A stretch of DNA of 64,000 nucleotides from Phycisphaerae bacterium (GCA_018003015.1 JAGNEZ010000003.1:124001-188000), one strand, 5' to 3'; counted from the stretch's first letter, positions 53,948 to 63,653 are shown. The notes: generated by a model from the letters alone, not told the origin. Translations and numbers: made by a program.

Positions 53948-56900
53948 TTAGGGGCTGCAAGTCGCCGGCACGACGTGCACGGCCGGGCCGGTGAAGCAAT
54001 TCACGAACTCTTGCAAGTCCGTGGCGTTGATCTGCTGGTTTTGATCGCGATCGAAGCACACGCACTGGCCGGACAGGAACTCTAGCACCCCGTAGCAAGC
54101 CTGAAACGCGCCGAAGTCCACCTGGTCCACGTCGTCGTCGCCGTCCGCGTCGGCGAAAATGGCCCCGCACGGCCGCGGTAACTGGCAACCGGTGCACACC
54201 TTGACCTGATCCATCGACACCTGCGCGTGGCCATCGCCCATGTCCTGGTAGAACAGGTTGACAAACGCGCCGCCGTCGAATTCGTCGGTGATGGCCGCAT
54301 TACCCAGCGAGTTGGCGTCCCAGCCGCCGGACAGCGTACCCGGCATGGCCGTCGTCAGCCCCGGCAAGTCCCATGTGGGCGTAAACGCCGCCATCGCCGT
54401 CCCGCAGAAGACGGCCACTTCCCAGCCGCTCTGTTTGACCTTCAGCGTCGCGATCAACGGAATGGACGACGAGAGGTTTACCGGCACGGGCAACGCGAAC
54501 GTGCCGATGACCTTGATGCCGGTATCGTCGCCGAAGGCGTAGGTGGTTTTCGTCTTGTTCATGGCCATGATGCTGCCGGTCACGACCAGCGTGTCGGGAT
54601 CGGAACCGCCGTTCTGATCGTAGTAGAAGCTCACCACCAGACCGCCCGTGCTGCTGGCGAAGTAGGTGCTGGCCTCGGCGTCACGGCCGGCGCGACTGGC
54701 CGAGAACAGGCCCAGTTCCTGTGAGCAGTCCGCAAACTGCCCGCCCGGCCGATTGACCGCCGTCAGATTGTCGACGATGACGTGCGCGTCGGAGACCACC
54801 AGGGCCACGCCCACGCCGTCCGGCGTCATCACCGGGAAGTCGTCGGTGAGTCTGCCCACCAACTCGTTGCGGTCCCAGGTAAAATCCATCGTGCCTTGCG
54901 TCGTCCAGGCGTGGCCGGCTTCGCGCATCTGTACGAAATCGCCCGCGAGGTTCCAGCCCGAACCGGGGCCGACGTCATTGCGCAGCAGCGCGTTCAGATA
55001 ATCGTTGGGATCGCTCAGAGGATTGTCGCTGAAATGGTCGTTCACGTAGACGGTCGCGGTGCCATCCAACAGACGCACCGGATAATACGCCGTGCCGGCC
55101 AGCAGGCCGTCGGCCACCGCCGTCAGCGTGCCGCCGCCCGCGCGGGCCGCCGTGACGGACAGGCTCGCGCTGTTTGCGCCGGCGAGAATGGTGATCGGCG
55201 TACCCGACGTGACCGGGTTGCCGCCTAACGTGACTGCCAACGAAGAGTCGAACGTCAGCGTGACCTCCTTGCCGCCGGTCGGGGCCAGTTCGCCGTTGGG
55301 CAGCGCCACCGTCACCGCCAGGGGACCGGTCGCCGTCGGCCAGGTGAACTCGTGCCTGACCGGCGTGACGTTCATGGTCATGGTCGCGTAGTGGGCGGCG
55401 ATCTGCGCCGGCGTCAACGCACTGCTGTAGACAGCCAGTTCATCCACCTGCCCCAGCCAGTAGTTGGCGCTGGAAGCCGAAGCCGTCGAGCCGACCAGCA
55501 ACGGCGCGTTGTTGTATACGCTCGGCAAGCTGAGCGGCCCGATCCGGGCCAGCTTGCCGTCCACGTACATGGTCACCGTATCGTCGCCGGCGTCGCTGGA
55601 GGTGCCGGCGTCGAACACAAACGCCACGTGATGCCAGGCATCATCCAGCAAGTAGATCGCGGACAGGTAGCCGGCGCTGACCGGCGACCCAAAGTACACT
55701 TCGTACGCGTACGGCCAGTGCATGACCCACGAGAACCCGGTAGCACCGTCGCTGTCATCGCGCACGTTGAACAGTGTCGCCCAGGTGCCCTGCGGATAGC
55801 CGACCGCAGGCAGCCGTACCCAGGCTTCAATGGTGCCGGTGCCGTCGGTAAATGCGAAGTCCTCCGTCTGACCGCAATTCATCCAGGTGGTGCTGCTGAC
55901 GTTCAGCGCCGCGCCGCCGGTCGTCGTGCGCGGCAAAAAAGCCGTGCCGGTGCCCAGCACAGTGGCGTCATGTACCGGCGCGTTCGGGTCGTTGTCGGCG
56001 CCATTCGCCCCATCGAAACTGTAGTAACTGATCAGCGCAGGATCGGCCAGCGCGGCCGCCTTGTAGGCCGCCAACTCCGGGCTGGGCACACCCGCGACCC
56101 TGAATGTCGCCGGCAAGGGCAGATCGGGGCGGGGATCGGCATAGTCGATCGTCGCCACGAAGTCGCCCTCGGTATCGCCCATGCCCACCGCCGACACCTT
56201 GAGGGTCAGCGTGGTATCCGGCTGGTTCACGGTGATCGTGCTGCCGGCCGTCACCGGCGTATCGTCGGCCAACATCACCGCCAGCACGTTCGTGTCGTAG
56301 TCGATTCTGACGGGCTGTCCGCCCGCGCCCGGCGTCAAGTCGCTGATCACGACGTCCTGCGGACCGGCGTCTCCAGGCAGCACGAACAACCGATTCGTGG
56401 GGGACAGCGAAGGCAGCGGAGCGAAGGAACCCGCGTGCGCCTGAATCGTCGCGGCATCCAGGGCCGTGCTGTACATAGCGACTTCGTCCATCTGGCCCTG
56501 CCACAGATTCGCGCCCTCAGCACCGGTCGAGCCGATCTGGAAGGGCAGCCCGCTGGGCGTCGTCGGCAGGGGGAGGTCCGGCAGGTCGGCCAATAGATTG
56601 CCGCCCGTATACACGAGCACATGACCCGCGTTGAACACGATCGCCAGGTGCGTCCAGCCCTGCGCAACGTCGAATCCGCCCACCTCCCGATAGCCGGAAA
56701 CCAGCGAAGGCGCCAGAATGTTGTACTCGGCGTAGTGGTGGAAGTTGTAGACCACGACATACGGAGCGTTCGTCCGTACGGCGAATAGTGTCGGATAAGT
56801 CCAATAGGGTGGGAAGGTGCCCAGGTCGATCTTGACCCACGCTTCGATGGTGCCCTGGCCGCTGGTGAAGTCGAAGTCCTCGACCGGCCCGCAGGTCACC

Positions 56901-57175
56901 CAGTTGCTCCCGTCCAGGAGCAGCGCCCGCCCCTCGTTGTGCACGCCGGTGGCAAAATGCCCCCCGCTGCCGGGGGCCGTGCCGTCGTGCGGATTCACCG
57001 GCGCGTCATCCACCGTCGAATCCGCATCGAAGGTGTAGTAGCTGATGAGCGACGGCTCGCCCGTCACCAAAGCCCGATAAGCGGCGAGATCCTGAGCCGT
57101 CGCGGCCGACGCCGCCAGCCCGATTGCCGCGCTCGCCAACAGGGCCACTCCCATGCGGTGTTTGTGGTAGTGCAT
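53948..57175 (-). CDS. Large secreted LamG-type lectin protein with EF-hand tail
   Basis: This 1075-residue protein has a signal peptide (ALLASAAIGLAASAATAQ). Two LamG/concanavalin-like domains are clear: SLISYYTFDADSTVDDAPVN to QGQMDEVAMYSTALDAATI (about 42-245), and ALISYYSFDGANGADNDPNA to LGQVDELAVYSSALTPAQI (about 380-600). Each is followed by a beta-sandwich with cadherin- or Ig-like features. A third beta-rich region (about 720-980) follows. The tail has ADADGDDDVDQVDFGAFQAC and DRDQNQQINATDLQEFVNC, then FTGPAVHVVPATC. It should bind a polysaccharide at the surface. It lies in the block bracketed by the 33-bp repeat. Confidence 0.85.
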   Translation of the reverse strand: MHYHKHRMGVALLASAAIGLAASAATAQDLAAYRALVTGEPSLISYYTFDADSTVDDAPVNPHDGTAPGSGGHFATGVHNEGRALLLDGSNWVTCGPVEDFDFTSGQGTIEAWVKIDLGTFPPYWTYPTLFAVRTNAPYVVVYNFHHYAEYNILAPSLVSGYREVGGFDVAQGWTHLAIVFNAGHVLVYTGGNLLADLPDLPLPTTPSGLPFQIGSTGAEGANLWQGQMDEVAMYSTALDAATIQAHAGSFAPLPSLSPTNRLFVLPGDAGPQDVVISDLTPGAGGQPVRIDYDTNVLAVMLADDTPVTAGSTITVNQPDTTLTLKVSAVGMGDTEGDFVATIDYADPRPDLPLPATFRVAGVPSPELAAYKAAALADPALISYYSFDGANGADNDPNAPVHDATVLGTGTAFLPRTTTGGAALNVSSTTWMNCGQTEDFAFTDGTGTIEAWVRLPAVGYPQGTWATLFNVRDDSDGATGFSWVMHWPYAYEVYFGSPVSAGYLSAIYLLDDAWHHVAFVFDAGTSSDAGDDTVTMYVDGKLARIGPLSLPSVYNNAPLLVGSTASASSANYWLGQVDELAVYSSALTPAQIAAHYATMTMNVTPVRHEFTWPTATGPLAVTVALPNGELAPTGGKEVTLTFDSSLAVTLGGNPVTSGTPITILAGANSASLSVTAARAGGGTLTAVADGLLAGTAYYPVRLLDGTATVYVNDHFSDNPLSDPNDYLNALLRNDVGPGSGWNLAGDFVQMREAGHAWTTQGTMDFTWDRNELVGRLTDDFPVMTPDGVGVALVVSDAHVIVDNLTAVNRPGGQFADCSQELGLFSASRAGRDAEASTYFASSTGGLVVSFYYDQNGGSDPDTLVVTGSIMAMNKTKTTYAFGDDTGIKVIGTFALPVPVNLSSSIPLIATLKVKQSGWEVAVFCGTAMAAFTPTWDLPGLTTAMPGTLSGGWDANSLGNAAITDEFDGGAFVNLFYQDMGDGHAQVSMDQVKVCTGCQLPRPCGAIFADADGDDDVDQVDFGAFQACYGVLEFLSGQCVCFDRDQNQQINATDLQEFVNCFTGPAVHVVPATCSP

Positions 57176-57202
57176 TCGATCGTTCCTCCGAAATGAAGTG
57201 AA

Positions 57203-58258
57203 TCAGTCTAACCCCTCGGTCATGCGAACGAGCCTGCGTCTGCCGATAACCCGACGCTTCCTCCTGCCCGCGCCGCAGTGATCCGTGTGCGCCCGGTCAT
57301 CCGCCTCGCCCCGCATCGGGGGCCGCGGGTTGTCCAGCACGTGACTGCTAGGGCTGAAACCCCAGAAGGTAGAAGAAACGCCCGTGTTTCCACGGGCGTT
57401 TTGGGGGCGCAGCGTTGACGGGGTCAGGGCTTGATGGCCGCGGCGACGGCACAGCAGCGCCAGGCCGCCCAGGCCCAGCAGCGCCAGCGAGGCCGGCTCC
57501 GGGACCACCGTTTGTATGCCATTGAACCACGTCTGGGCCATCAGATCGTAGCCGGCCTCGTTGGGGTGATTGATGCCGTTGGAAAACAGCGACTGATCGA
57601 TCGTACCCAGGTAGTCCGGGTTGGTCAGGAAATTGACATACTGATCGACCATCGTGACGTTCTTGCCCAGCGACTGGTAGCTCGGCACCAGCGTGTTGCG
57701 GATGTAGTTGTTGTAGCTGATGACCGAGGAATTGTACGTGTACATGGGGATGATCTGGGCGACGATCAGTTGAGCATCGGGCTTGTTGGTCACGATGGTG
57801 TTGACCAGCGTGTTCAGCCCGGTGGTGTCCTGGCCGTTCGTGCCGATCATGAGCAGGACGATGTCCGGATCGTCGGCTGCCAGCCAATTGACGATGCCGC
57901 CCTGCAACGTGCCGGCCGAGGCGCCGCCATACCCGCGGTGGCCGTCCTGGCCCAAGTCCCGGAGATCCAGCGACGGCTTGTAGGTCCCGCCGTGCGTTGG
58001 GTCACCGAATGCCTTGTTCCACGGCTCCGCCGAACCGCCGACGAACTTGAAGTTGTAGCCGGCGTTCGTCAGCCGCGTGTACAGGCCGCTGCGATAACCA
58101 AACTCGAACGGGTGGTTGGCCCACGAGGGGTTGTCTGTGTAACCCGCGGTAATCGAATCGCCCAGCGGCATGATGCGGATCGGATCCGCGGCGGAGGCGG
58201 GCGTGGCGAGGGACAGCGCCACGATCGCGCCAAAGGCGAAGATGTTTCTAAAACACAT
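57203..58258 (-). CDS. PEP-CTERM SGNH/GDSL hydrolase with lost stop codon
   Basis: Read from the ATG at 58258 (AAGGAG upstream), the protein has a signal peptide (MCFRNIFAFGAIVALSLATP). It has SGNH motifs: IMPLGDSITAGYT (block I Ser), a Gly in YGGASAGTLQGG, MIGTNGQD (block III Asn) and NHPNEAGY (block V His). It therefore hydrolyses an ester, perhaps an acetylated glycan. A PEP-CTERM signal follows (VPEPASLALLGLG, ALLCRRRG), which should be the end. Instead 80 more residues continue through a perfect hairpin terminator at 57376-57401. A TGA lies at 57424-57426 in the neighbouring frame, so a single-base indel most likely removed the stop. Confidence 0.8.
   Translation of the reverse strand: MCFRNIFAFGAIVALSLATPASAADPIRIMPLGDSITAGYTDNPSWANHPFEFGYRSGLYTRLTNAGYNFKFVGGSAEPWNKAFGDPTHGGTYKPSLDLRDLGQDGHRGYGGASAGTLQGGIVNWLAADDPDIVLLMIGTNGQDTTGLNTLVNTIVTNKPDAQLIVAQIIPMYTYNSSVISYNNYIRNTLVPSYQSLGKNVTMVDQYVNFLTNPDYLGTIDQSLFSNGINHPNEAGYDLMAQTWFNGIQTVVPEPASLALLGLGGLALLCRRRGHQALTPSTLRPQNARGNTGVSSTFWGFSPSSHVLDNPRPPMRGEADDRAHTDHCGAGRRKRRVIGRRRLVRMTEGLD
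57376..57401 (-). terminator. Perfect 11-bp terminator hairpin inside the hydrolase reading frame
   Basis: On the minus strand AAACGCCCGTG, a GAAA tetraloop and CACGGGCGTTT are followed by CTTCT. The stem is perfect (plus coordinates 57376-57386 with 57391-57401). It lies 22 bases past the out-of-frame TGA at 57424-57426. Confidence 0.75.
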
Positions 58259-58343
58259 CACAAGAAGGACTCCTTGCATTGCCGGGAGTGAGTTCCGCAA
58301 ATGCGTGTCTGACTCACGCCTGGATCAGCCTGCAATACGACGC

Positions 58344-59123
58344 TCATCTCCGGCGACGAAGGACGACCAGGCTCGCCAGTCCCAGCAGCGCCATGGTGGT
58401 CGGCTCGGGAGTCGGAGTTCCGAAGACATCGACCTCACGTATCACCGAGCCGGCCCCCCAGGTGTTGCCGGTGGTTTCCAGGAAGGCGAACTTGATGGCC
58501 ACGACGCCGCTGGCAAGGACGCCGGTGGTATCGGTCACGTTCACCTTCGTGGAACCACCTTCAGTCTGTGCCTCGGAAAACGGCTGATAGTCGACCGTTG
58601 CCAGTTGGGTGAAGTCAGATTCGCCCAGGTACTTCACCAGGACGTTGTACTTCTGGTTGGAAAACCCTGCACCCTGCCAGGCGGCGATCGACTGGATTTC
58701 GGTGATGTCGTATCCCTGGCCCGTGCCCTCGCCAAGAGCGAACTCGCTCCAGGAGAGACCGTCCTTCCAGAGCCACGCCGTGCCGTCGAGAGCAGAGTAA
58801 CTGACCAAGTCGAAGTCTCCGCCGGCGTTGCCGTCATTCAGTCCCTCAGGACGCATCCCGAAACCGTCTATTAGCATATATGGGCCGTGCGTGGCTATGA
58901 CACCGGGCTGTTGCAGAAGGTCGTTGTTGCTGACGTCGGCCGCATAGTACACTTCGTCGTCCGTGGTGGATGGGTCGAACGGCCCGTAGGCATTCGGCGT
59001 TATCATCACCGCCGCCAAGGCCGGTGAGATGACCACTGCAAGCACGGCCAACACCGCGACTGCGGCGGACGGCCTGGTTGCCAAGATGCCAAACAGGGAA
59101 TTCGTGCTTTCCTTTCGAGTCAT
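58344..59123 (-). CDS. PEP-CTERM surface protein
   Basis: This 259-residue protein is read from the ATG at 59123, with GAGGAG upstream. It has a signal peptide (VAVLAVLAVVISPALA). It ends with a PEP-CTERM signal: TPEPTTMALLGLASLVVLRR. The mature domain (DEVYYAADVSNNDLLQQPGV, TEIQSIAAWQGAGFSNQKYN, FAFLETTGNTWGAGSVIREV) looks like a jelly-roll or discoidin-like binding domain. It is presumably anchored by an exosortase-type enzyme. It precedes the SGNH hydrolase on the same strand with 85 bases between them, so co-transcription is possible. Confidence 0.85.
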   Translation of the reverse strand: MTRKESTNSLFGILATRPSAAVAVLAVLAVVISPALAAVMITPNAYGPFDPSTTDDEVYYAADVSNNDLLQQPGVIATHGPYMLIDGFGMRPEGLNDGNAGGDFDLVSYSALDGTAWLWKDGLSWSEFALGEGTGQGYDITEIQSIAAWQGAGFSNQKYNVLVKYLGESDFTQLATVDYQPFSEAQTEGGSTKVNVTDTTGVLASGVVAIKFAFLETTGNTWGAGSVIREVDVFGTPTPEPTTMALLGLASLVVLRRRR

Positions 59124-59654
59124 TGCATTTCTCCTCAACAAGTAGTTTGAGACTCCGAACTCCTCCGAGCTCAACAGATAGAAGAACCGCGACTCGCCCT
59201 CTCGCAGGGCGAGACCGATACGCTGGAGAGCCGGTTCAAGGCCCTATCATGCTTTCTCGAGCCGATACTCTCCTGCAAAATTAGCGGAGGGGACCCGTTC
59301 AGACGCAGGATGTCCCGCGCAGGCCAAGCCCACCTGCATGCTTCCTGAGGTTTTGCGGCCGGTACGCCGCCGGAGGGGCGAATGATCGCGGTCTGACGAT
59401 CGTTCGGGGCGGCATGGAGACCCGGCCAACGCGCGGCTGTCAAGTACCTGGCCAAGCCCGAGGACCGCACTTTCACCCTCCTGCTACGAATTCCCTCTCC
59501 CTAGATTGAACGCTGATCCGCTGATCCAGCATCCCCATCTTAAAGCGGCGAGGAGGGAACATCAATCACAAATGCCCATTGTTTTGCGACATGTCGCCGG
59601 TGGGCATCATCTGGGAAAACGCGTTTTCGATAGCAAAAATGAGGTGTGTCGGCT
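59124..59654. other. Intergenic region containing the second 33-bp repeat
   Basis: About 530 bases with no supported gene. It ends at the repeat copy at 59650-59682. GC-content drops near 59570-59650. Confidence 0.4.
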
Positions 59655-59682
59655 TCAGGAAGGAGCTGGCCCTTCTCTCTTT
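59650..59682 (+). repeat. 33-bp direct repeat, copy 2
   Basis: Identical to 52698-52730 and in the same orientation. The left arm of the terminator stem is missing, so no strong hairpin forms. On the minus strand the repeat supplies the last residues (KREGPAPS) of the small membrane protein at 59655. Confidence 0.8.
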
Positions 59683-59843
59683 TCTGGAATGCGCCCTGCC
59701 GTCCCGACGCGACTCTCCCGCCGGTGCCAGAGGAAGAGGCCCAGTGCGGTGGCCACGACACCGAACATGACGAGCGGCCAGGGCGGTGAACCCAGGCGCA
59801 CAAGATGGCCCGCGTCACCGGCCATGAGCAGGATCTTTAGCAT
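59655..59843 (-). CDS. Possible 62-residue membrane protein
   Basis: A minus-strand frame from the ATG at 59843 encodes MLKILLMAGDAGHLVRLGSP with a hydrophobic helix (PLVMFGVVATALGLFLWHRR). A weak AGAGAGGGA lies upstream. Its C-terminus is made from the repeat copy. It is 59 bases downstream of polX on the same strand. It could be real or chance. Confidence 0.35.
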   Translation of the reverse strand: MLKILLMAGDAGHLVRLGSPPWPLVMFGVVATALGLFLWHRRESRVGTAGRIPEKREGPAPS

Positions 59844-59902
59844 GCGCGTCGTCGTCCCTCTCTGTTGCCGGGCAGAGCCGCGGTGGCGGAGGGGTGACGC
59901 GG

Positions 59903-61621
59903 TCACTGACGCTTGGCTGCAATCCACTTCTTGAGCTTGGCCAGCGGCCAGGTGTTGACCACATCCTCGGCCGTGGCCCAACCTCGGCGGGCGGTCACAA
60001 TGCCGAGCATGAGCTGGTCGAGCTGATCGGTATCGTGGGCATCGGTGTCGATGCACACACGGCAGCCGGCTTTGATCGCCTGACGGATGTGGACATCCTT
60101 GAGATCCAAACGTTGCCAGGAGGCACTGACTTCCAGGGCCGTGCCGGTCTTGGCCGCGGCCTTGAACACTGCATCCCATTCCAGATCCATCGCATCGCGG
60201 CGACCGAGCAGCCGGCCGGAGGGATGACCGATCACATTCACGTGGGGGTTTTCCATGGCCGCGATGGTGCGGGCGGTGACCCTGGCCCGATCCTGGCCCT
60301 GGGCAGCGTGAATGCTGGCGATCACCCAATCGAGTTGGATAAGCAGCTCGTCGGGGTAGTCCAGTGTGCCGTCGGAGAGGATATCACACTCGATACCCGC
60401 TAGAACGGTGATTCCTTCCACCTTGCCGTCGGCCGCACGGATCCGCTTGATGTGCCGCCTGAGATCCTCGATCGACAGGCCGCCGGCGATGGCCGAGCTT
60501 CGCGAGTGCTCGGTGACGGCAATGTAGCTGTAGCCGCGCTCCTTGGCCGCCTTGGCCATCTCCTCGACGCTGCACCGGCCGTCGCTGGCGGTGGTGTGCA
60601 TGTGCAGGTCGCCGCGGATGTCGGCCAGCTCGATCAGCTTGGGCAGCTCGGCGTCAAGCTCGCCGCGATCTTCGCGAAGCTCGGGCGGAATGAACGGCAG
60701 ACCGAGCTTGGCATAGATCTCCGCCTCCTCCTTGCCTGCGATCAGCTTCTCGCCCTTGAACAGGCCATACTCGTTGAGCTTGAAGCCCTTCTTGATGGCG
60801 ATCTCGCGAAGCCGGACGTTGTGCTCCTTCGAGCCGGTGAAGTACTGCAGGGCGGCGCCGAAGGACTCGGTCGGCAGAACCCGCAGATCGACCTGAATCT
60901 CTCCTCCTTCCGAACTGGCTACGAGGATCGACGCCTTGGTATCGCCTGAGGCGCGCACGCCGCTCACCTCCGGCAGCTTGGTGAACGCGTCGATGACCGC
61001 TTGGAGGTCGGCCGCCTCGCAGAGCAGGTCGATATCGCCCAGGGTCTCCTTGCCTCGCCTCAGCGAGCCGGCCGGTATGACCCTTTTCACGCCTGGCAAG
61101 GCGGCGACCCGACTCCGAAGCGATTCGGCGATCGCATACCCGACGCCCAGCGGTGTTCGCCCGGCCGAGCGGGCCAGGAACTCGATGCCCTCCTGAATCT
61201 TGGCGATGCTCTTGGTCCCGAAGCCGGACAACTGCTCGACTTTGCCCGCGGCGATGGCCGCCTGCAGGTCCTCGATACTCCCAACGCCCAACTCGTGGTA
61301 AAGGGCCCCGACCTTCTTGGGACCGAGGCCGGGGATACTCATCACTTTCAGAAGCCCGGCGGGCAACGAGGCCATCAGCTCTTCGTGGAGCGTGATCCGC
61401 CCCTCGGCCAGGAACTGGCGAATGCGTTCGGCGGTGCTCTTGCCAATCCCTGGAACGGTCTCCAAGTCATCTCGCTCGGCCAGTGCCGCGATGTCCTCGG
61501 TTAGGTCGTCGATGGCCCTGGCCGCCCGGCGGTAGGAGTTGATCCGAAAGCGATCCTCCCCTTTGATCTCTAGGAGATCCGCTATCTGCTCGAATCGCTT
61601 GACAAGTTCCGCATTGAGCAT
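59903..61621 (-). CDS. polX: DNA polymerase X family protein with PHP domain (PolX)
   Basis: This 572-residue protein has N-terminal helix-hairpin-helix units ([40 protein letters not shown]) and a polymerase beta-like core ([20 protein letters not shown], with the catalytic Asp residues). A C-terminal PHP nuclease domain follows ([58 protein letters not shown]). Bacterial PolX fills gaps in base-excision repair, and its PHP domain has 3'-5' exonuclease activity. Length is normal. A minus-strand TATAAT (61676-61671) about 50 bases upstream may be its -10. It does not depend on its neighbours. Confidence 0.95.
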   Translation of the reverse strand: MLNAELVKRFEQIADLLEIKGEDRFRINSYRRAARAIDDLTEDIAALAERDDLETVPGIGKSTAERIRQFLAEGRITLHEELMASLPAGLLKVMSIPGLGPKKVGALYHELGVGSIEDLQAAIAAGKVEQLSGFGTKSIAKIQEGIEFLARSAGRTPLGVGYAIAESLRSRVAALPGVKRVIPAGSLRRGKETLGDIDLLCEAADLQAVIDAFTKLPEVSGVRASGDTKASILVASSEGGEIQVDLRVLPTESFGAALQYFTGSKEHNVRLREIAIKKGFKLNEYGLFKGEKLIAGKEEAEIYAKLGLPFIPPELREDRGELDAELPKLIELADIRGDLHMHTTASDGRCSVEEMAKAAKERGYSYIAVTEHSRSSAIAGGLSIEDLRRHIKRIRAADGKVEGITVLAGIECDILSDGTLDYPDELLIQLDWVIASIHAAQGQDRARVTARTIAAMENPHVNVIGHPSGRLLGRRDAMDLEWDAVFKAAAKTGTALEVSASWQRLDLKDVHIRQAIKAGCRVCIDTDAHDTDQLDQLMLGIVTARRGWATAEDVVNTWPLAKLKKWIAAKRQ

Positions 61622-61721
61622 GATTTACCGCTCACAGGGGTTTCATTGACACTGCCACGCCAGCGGCCCTATTATACCCCCTCGTAGGCAGGAGGGGGTC
61701 CTTTAACAGGCATCGGTCTTG

Positions 61722-62792
61722 ATGACATTGACGCTCGCGGAACTGACGGCCTTCATCACTTCCCAGGGCATCCCCTGCACGGTGGACGGCGATGCGTCGG
61801 TCTGCATCCGCGCCGTAGCCACGCTTGAGGAGGCGGGGGAAGGCCAGGTCAGCTTCCTGTCGAACCCAAAATACGAGGGGCAGCTGGCCACCACCCGGGC
61901 GGCGGCGGTCTTTGTCAAACCCGACGTTGCAGCCCAGCAGAAGATGACCCTGGTTCGCACGCCTGACCCGTACGCGGCGGTGACGGCCGCCATTGTGCGT
62001 CTACACGGTTATCGGCGGCATCCGCAGTGGGGTCTCTCCGACCGAGCCGCGATTGCCAGGACTGCCCGGGTTGGGGCCGAGGCGAACATCGGCCCTGGCG
62101 TCTACATCGCCGAGAACGTCATCCTCGGGGACAACGCAACCGTCTACCCGGGAGTTTACATCGCCCAAGGATGTCGGATTGGGCGCGATGTGATCCTGTA
62201 CCCCAACGTTGTCATCTACGACGGCTGCGTGCTGGGCGACCGAGTGACCATTCACGCCGGCTCGGTGATCGGCGAAGACGGGCTGGGCTACGCACCCGTT
62301 GGCGAGAAGTGGGTCAAGATACCGCAGATCGGCAGTGTCATCATCGGAGATGACGTGGAGATCGGGGCGAACTGCACCATCGACCGGGCCACGCTGGGCA
62401 ATACGGCCATTGGCAGCGGGACCAAGTTCAGCAATCTGGTCGCGATCGGACACGGCACGCGGATCGGCGAGGACTGCATGTTCGTAGCCCAAGTGGGCGT
62501 GGCTGGCTCGGTTCAGGTCGGGCGTCATGTGACCATGGCCGGCCAGGCAGGCATCGTCGGGCACATCACGATTGGCGATCACGCCACGGTCGGTGCCAAG
62601 GCGGGGGTAACCAACTCGGTGGAGCCGGGTGTTACCGTGCTGGGCCAGCCGGCAGTGCCCATCAAGGACTGCCGCCGGCAGATAGCCATCGTTCAGCGGC
62701 TGCCGGAAATCAAGAATGAGATTCGCCGTCTTCGGCAGGACGTCGACCGTCTTCGCGCACAGATCCAGAACGACGTTGAGCCGCCCTCCTGA
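61722..62792 (+). CDS. lpxD: UDP-3-O-acylglucosamine N-acyltransferase
   Basis: This 356-residue protein is read from the ATG at 61722; a TTG at 61719 adjoins it. It has an N-terminal uridine-binding part (VATLEEAGEGQVSFLSNPKY) and a left-handed beta-helix of hexapeptide repeats (IGPGVYIAENVILGDNATVY; IGRDVILYPNVVIYDG). The catalytic His is expected in NLVAIGHGTRIGED; a second conserved His lies in GIVGHITIGDH. LpxD adds the second acyl chain in lipid A synthesis, using acyl-ACP. It starts an operon with lpxI and a Fur-family gene, which supports a Gram-negative outer membrane. Confidence 0.95.
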   Translation: MTLTLAELTAFITSQGIPCTVDGDASVCIRAVATLEEAGEGQVSFLSNPKYEGQLATTRAAAVFVKPDVAAQQKMTLVRTPDPYAAVTAAIVRLHGYRRHPQWGLSDRAAIARTARVGAEANIGPGVYIAENVILGDNATVYPGVYIAQGCRIGRDVILYPNVVIYDGCVLGDRVTIHAGSVIGEDGLGYAPVGEKWVKIPQIGSVIIGDDVEIGANCTIDRATLGNTAIGSGTKFSNLVAIGHGTRIGEDCMFVAQVGVAGSVQVGRHVTMAGQAGIVGHITIGDHATVGAKAGVTNSVEPGVTVLGQPAVPIKDCRRQIAIVQRLPEIKNEIRRLRQDVDRLRAQIQNDVEPPS

Positions 62793-62800
62793 GACTCGCC

Positions 62801-63643
62801 ATGAACCAGACCAGCGCCAACCCGCTCGGACTCATTGCCGGGGCCGGCCGCTTCCCGTTCCTGGTGGCCGAGGGTGCCCGGCGGAAGGGCCGCCCGGTGA
62901 TCGCCGTCGGTCTTCGAGGTCTGGCGGATCCGCAATTGGCCCAGACCGTGGATCGCTTATACTGGTCGGGCGTGGTGCGACTGGGCCGGTGGATCCGGGT
63001 GTTCCGCCGTTGCGGCGTGCGTGAAGCGATCATGGCGGGCTCGGTTCGCAAGTCGGAGATGTACGGGCGGTTCCGGCTGATCCGGTTTCTCCCGGATTGG
63101 ACCAGCTTCAAGCTGTGGTTCTTCGAGGTGGCCGACCGGCGAAACGACACGATCCTTCGGGCCACGGCGGAGTGCATGCAGCGAAGGGGTGTGACCTTGG
63201 TCGATTCCGTCCAATACTGCCGCGAACACCTTCCGCCCCCGGGCGTCCTGACCAGGCGGCAGCCATCACCCGCCCAGGACAAGGACATCGCGTTCGGTTG
63301 GACGATCGCCAAGGAGATGGGCCGGCTCGACATCGGGCAGTCGATCGCGGTGAAAGAACAGGAAGTCATCGCGGTCGAGGCGATCGAGGGGACCGATCGC
63401 ATGATCGAGCGGGCCGGGCAGCTCTGCCGGCACGGCGGATGGATGCTGATCAAGGTGGCCAAGCCGGACCAGGATCCGCGTTTCGATGTTCCGACCATCG
63501 GGCCGGACACCGTCGCCAATCTACATCGCCACGGCGGACGAGCTTTGGTCTTTGAGGCGGGACATACCCTGGTCATCGATCGGGAGAGGCTGGTTGAGGC
63601 CGCCGACCAACTGGGGATCGTCGTGGTCGCCCATAAGTCGTAA
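62801..63643 (+). CDS. lpxI: UDP-2,3-diacylglucosamine hydrolase LpxI
   Basis: This 280-residue protein starts with LGLIAGAGRFPFLVAEGARR and contains IMAGSVRKSEMYGRFRLIRF, FGWTIAKEMGRLDIGQSIAV, KEQEVIAVEAIEGTDRMIER and HGGWMLIKVAKPDQDPRFDV, all hallmarks of LpxI (DUF1009). LpxI cleaves UDP-2,3-diacylglucosamine to lipid X and UMP, replacing LpxH. It lies 8 bases after lpxD and 10 bases before the Fur gene. Ribosome-site evidence is modest, as expected for close coupling. Confidence 0.93.
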   Translation: MNQTSANPLGLIAGAGRFPFLVAEGARRKGRPVIAVGLRGLADPQLAQTVDRLYWSGVVRLGRWIRVFRRCGVREAIMAGSVRKSEMYGRFRLIRFLPDWTSFKLWFFEVADRRNDTILRATAECMQRRGVTLVDSVQYCREHLPPPGVLTRRQPSPAQDKDIAFGWTIAKEMGRLDIGQSIAVKEQEVIAVEAIEGTDRMIERAGQLCRHGGWMLIKVAKPDQDPRFDVPTIGPDTVANLHRHGGRALVFEAGHTLVIDRERLVEAADQLGIVVVAHKS

Positions 63644-63653
63644 CGAGGACGAC

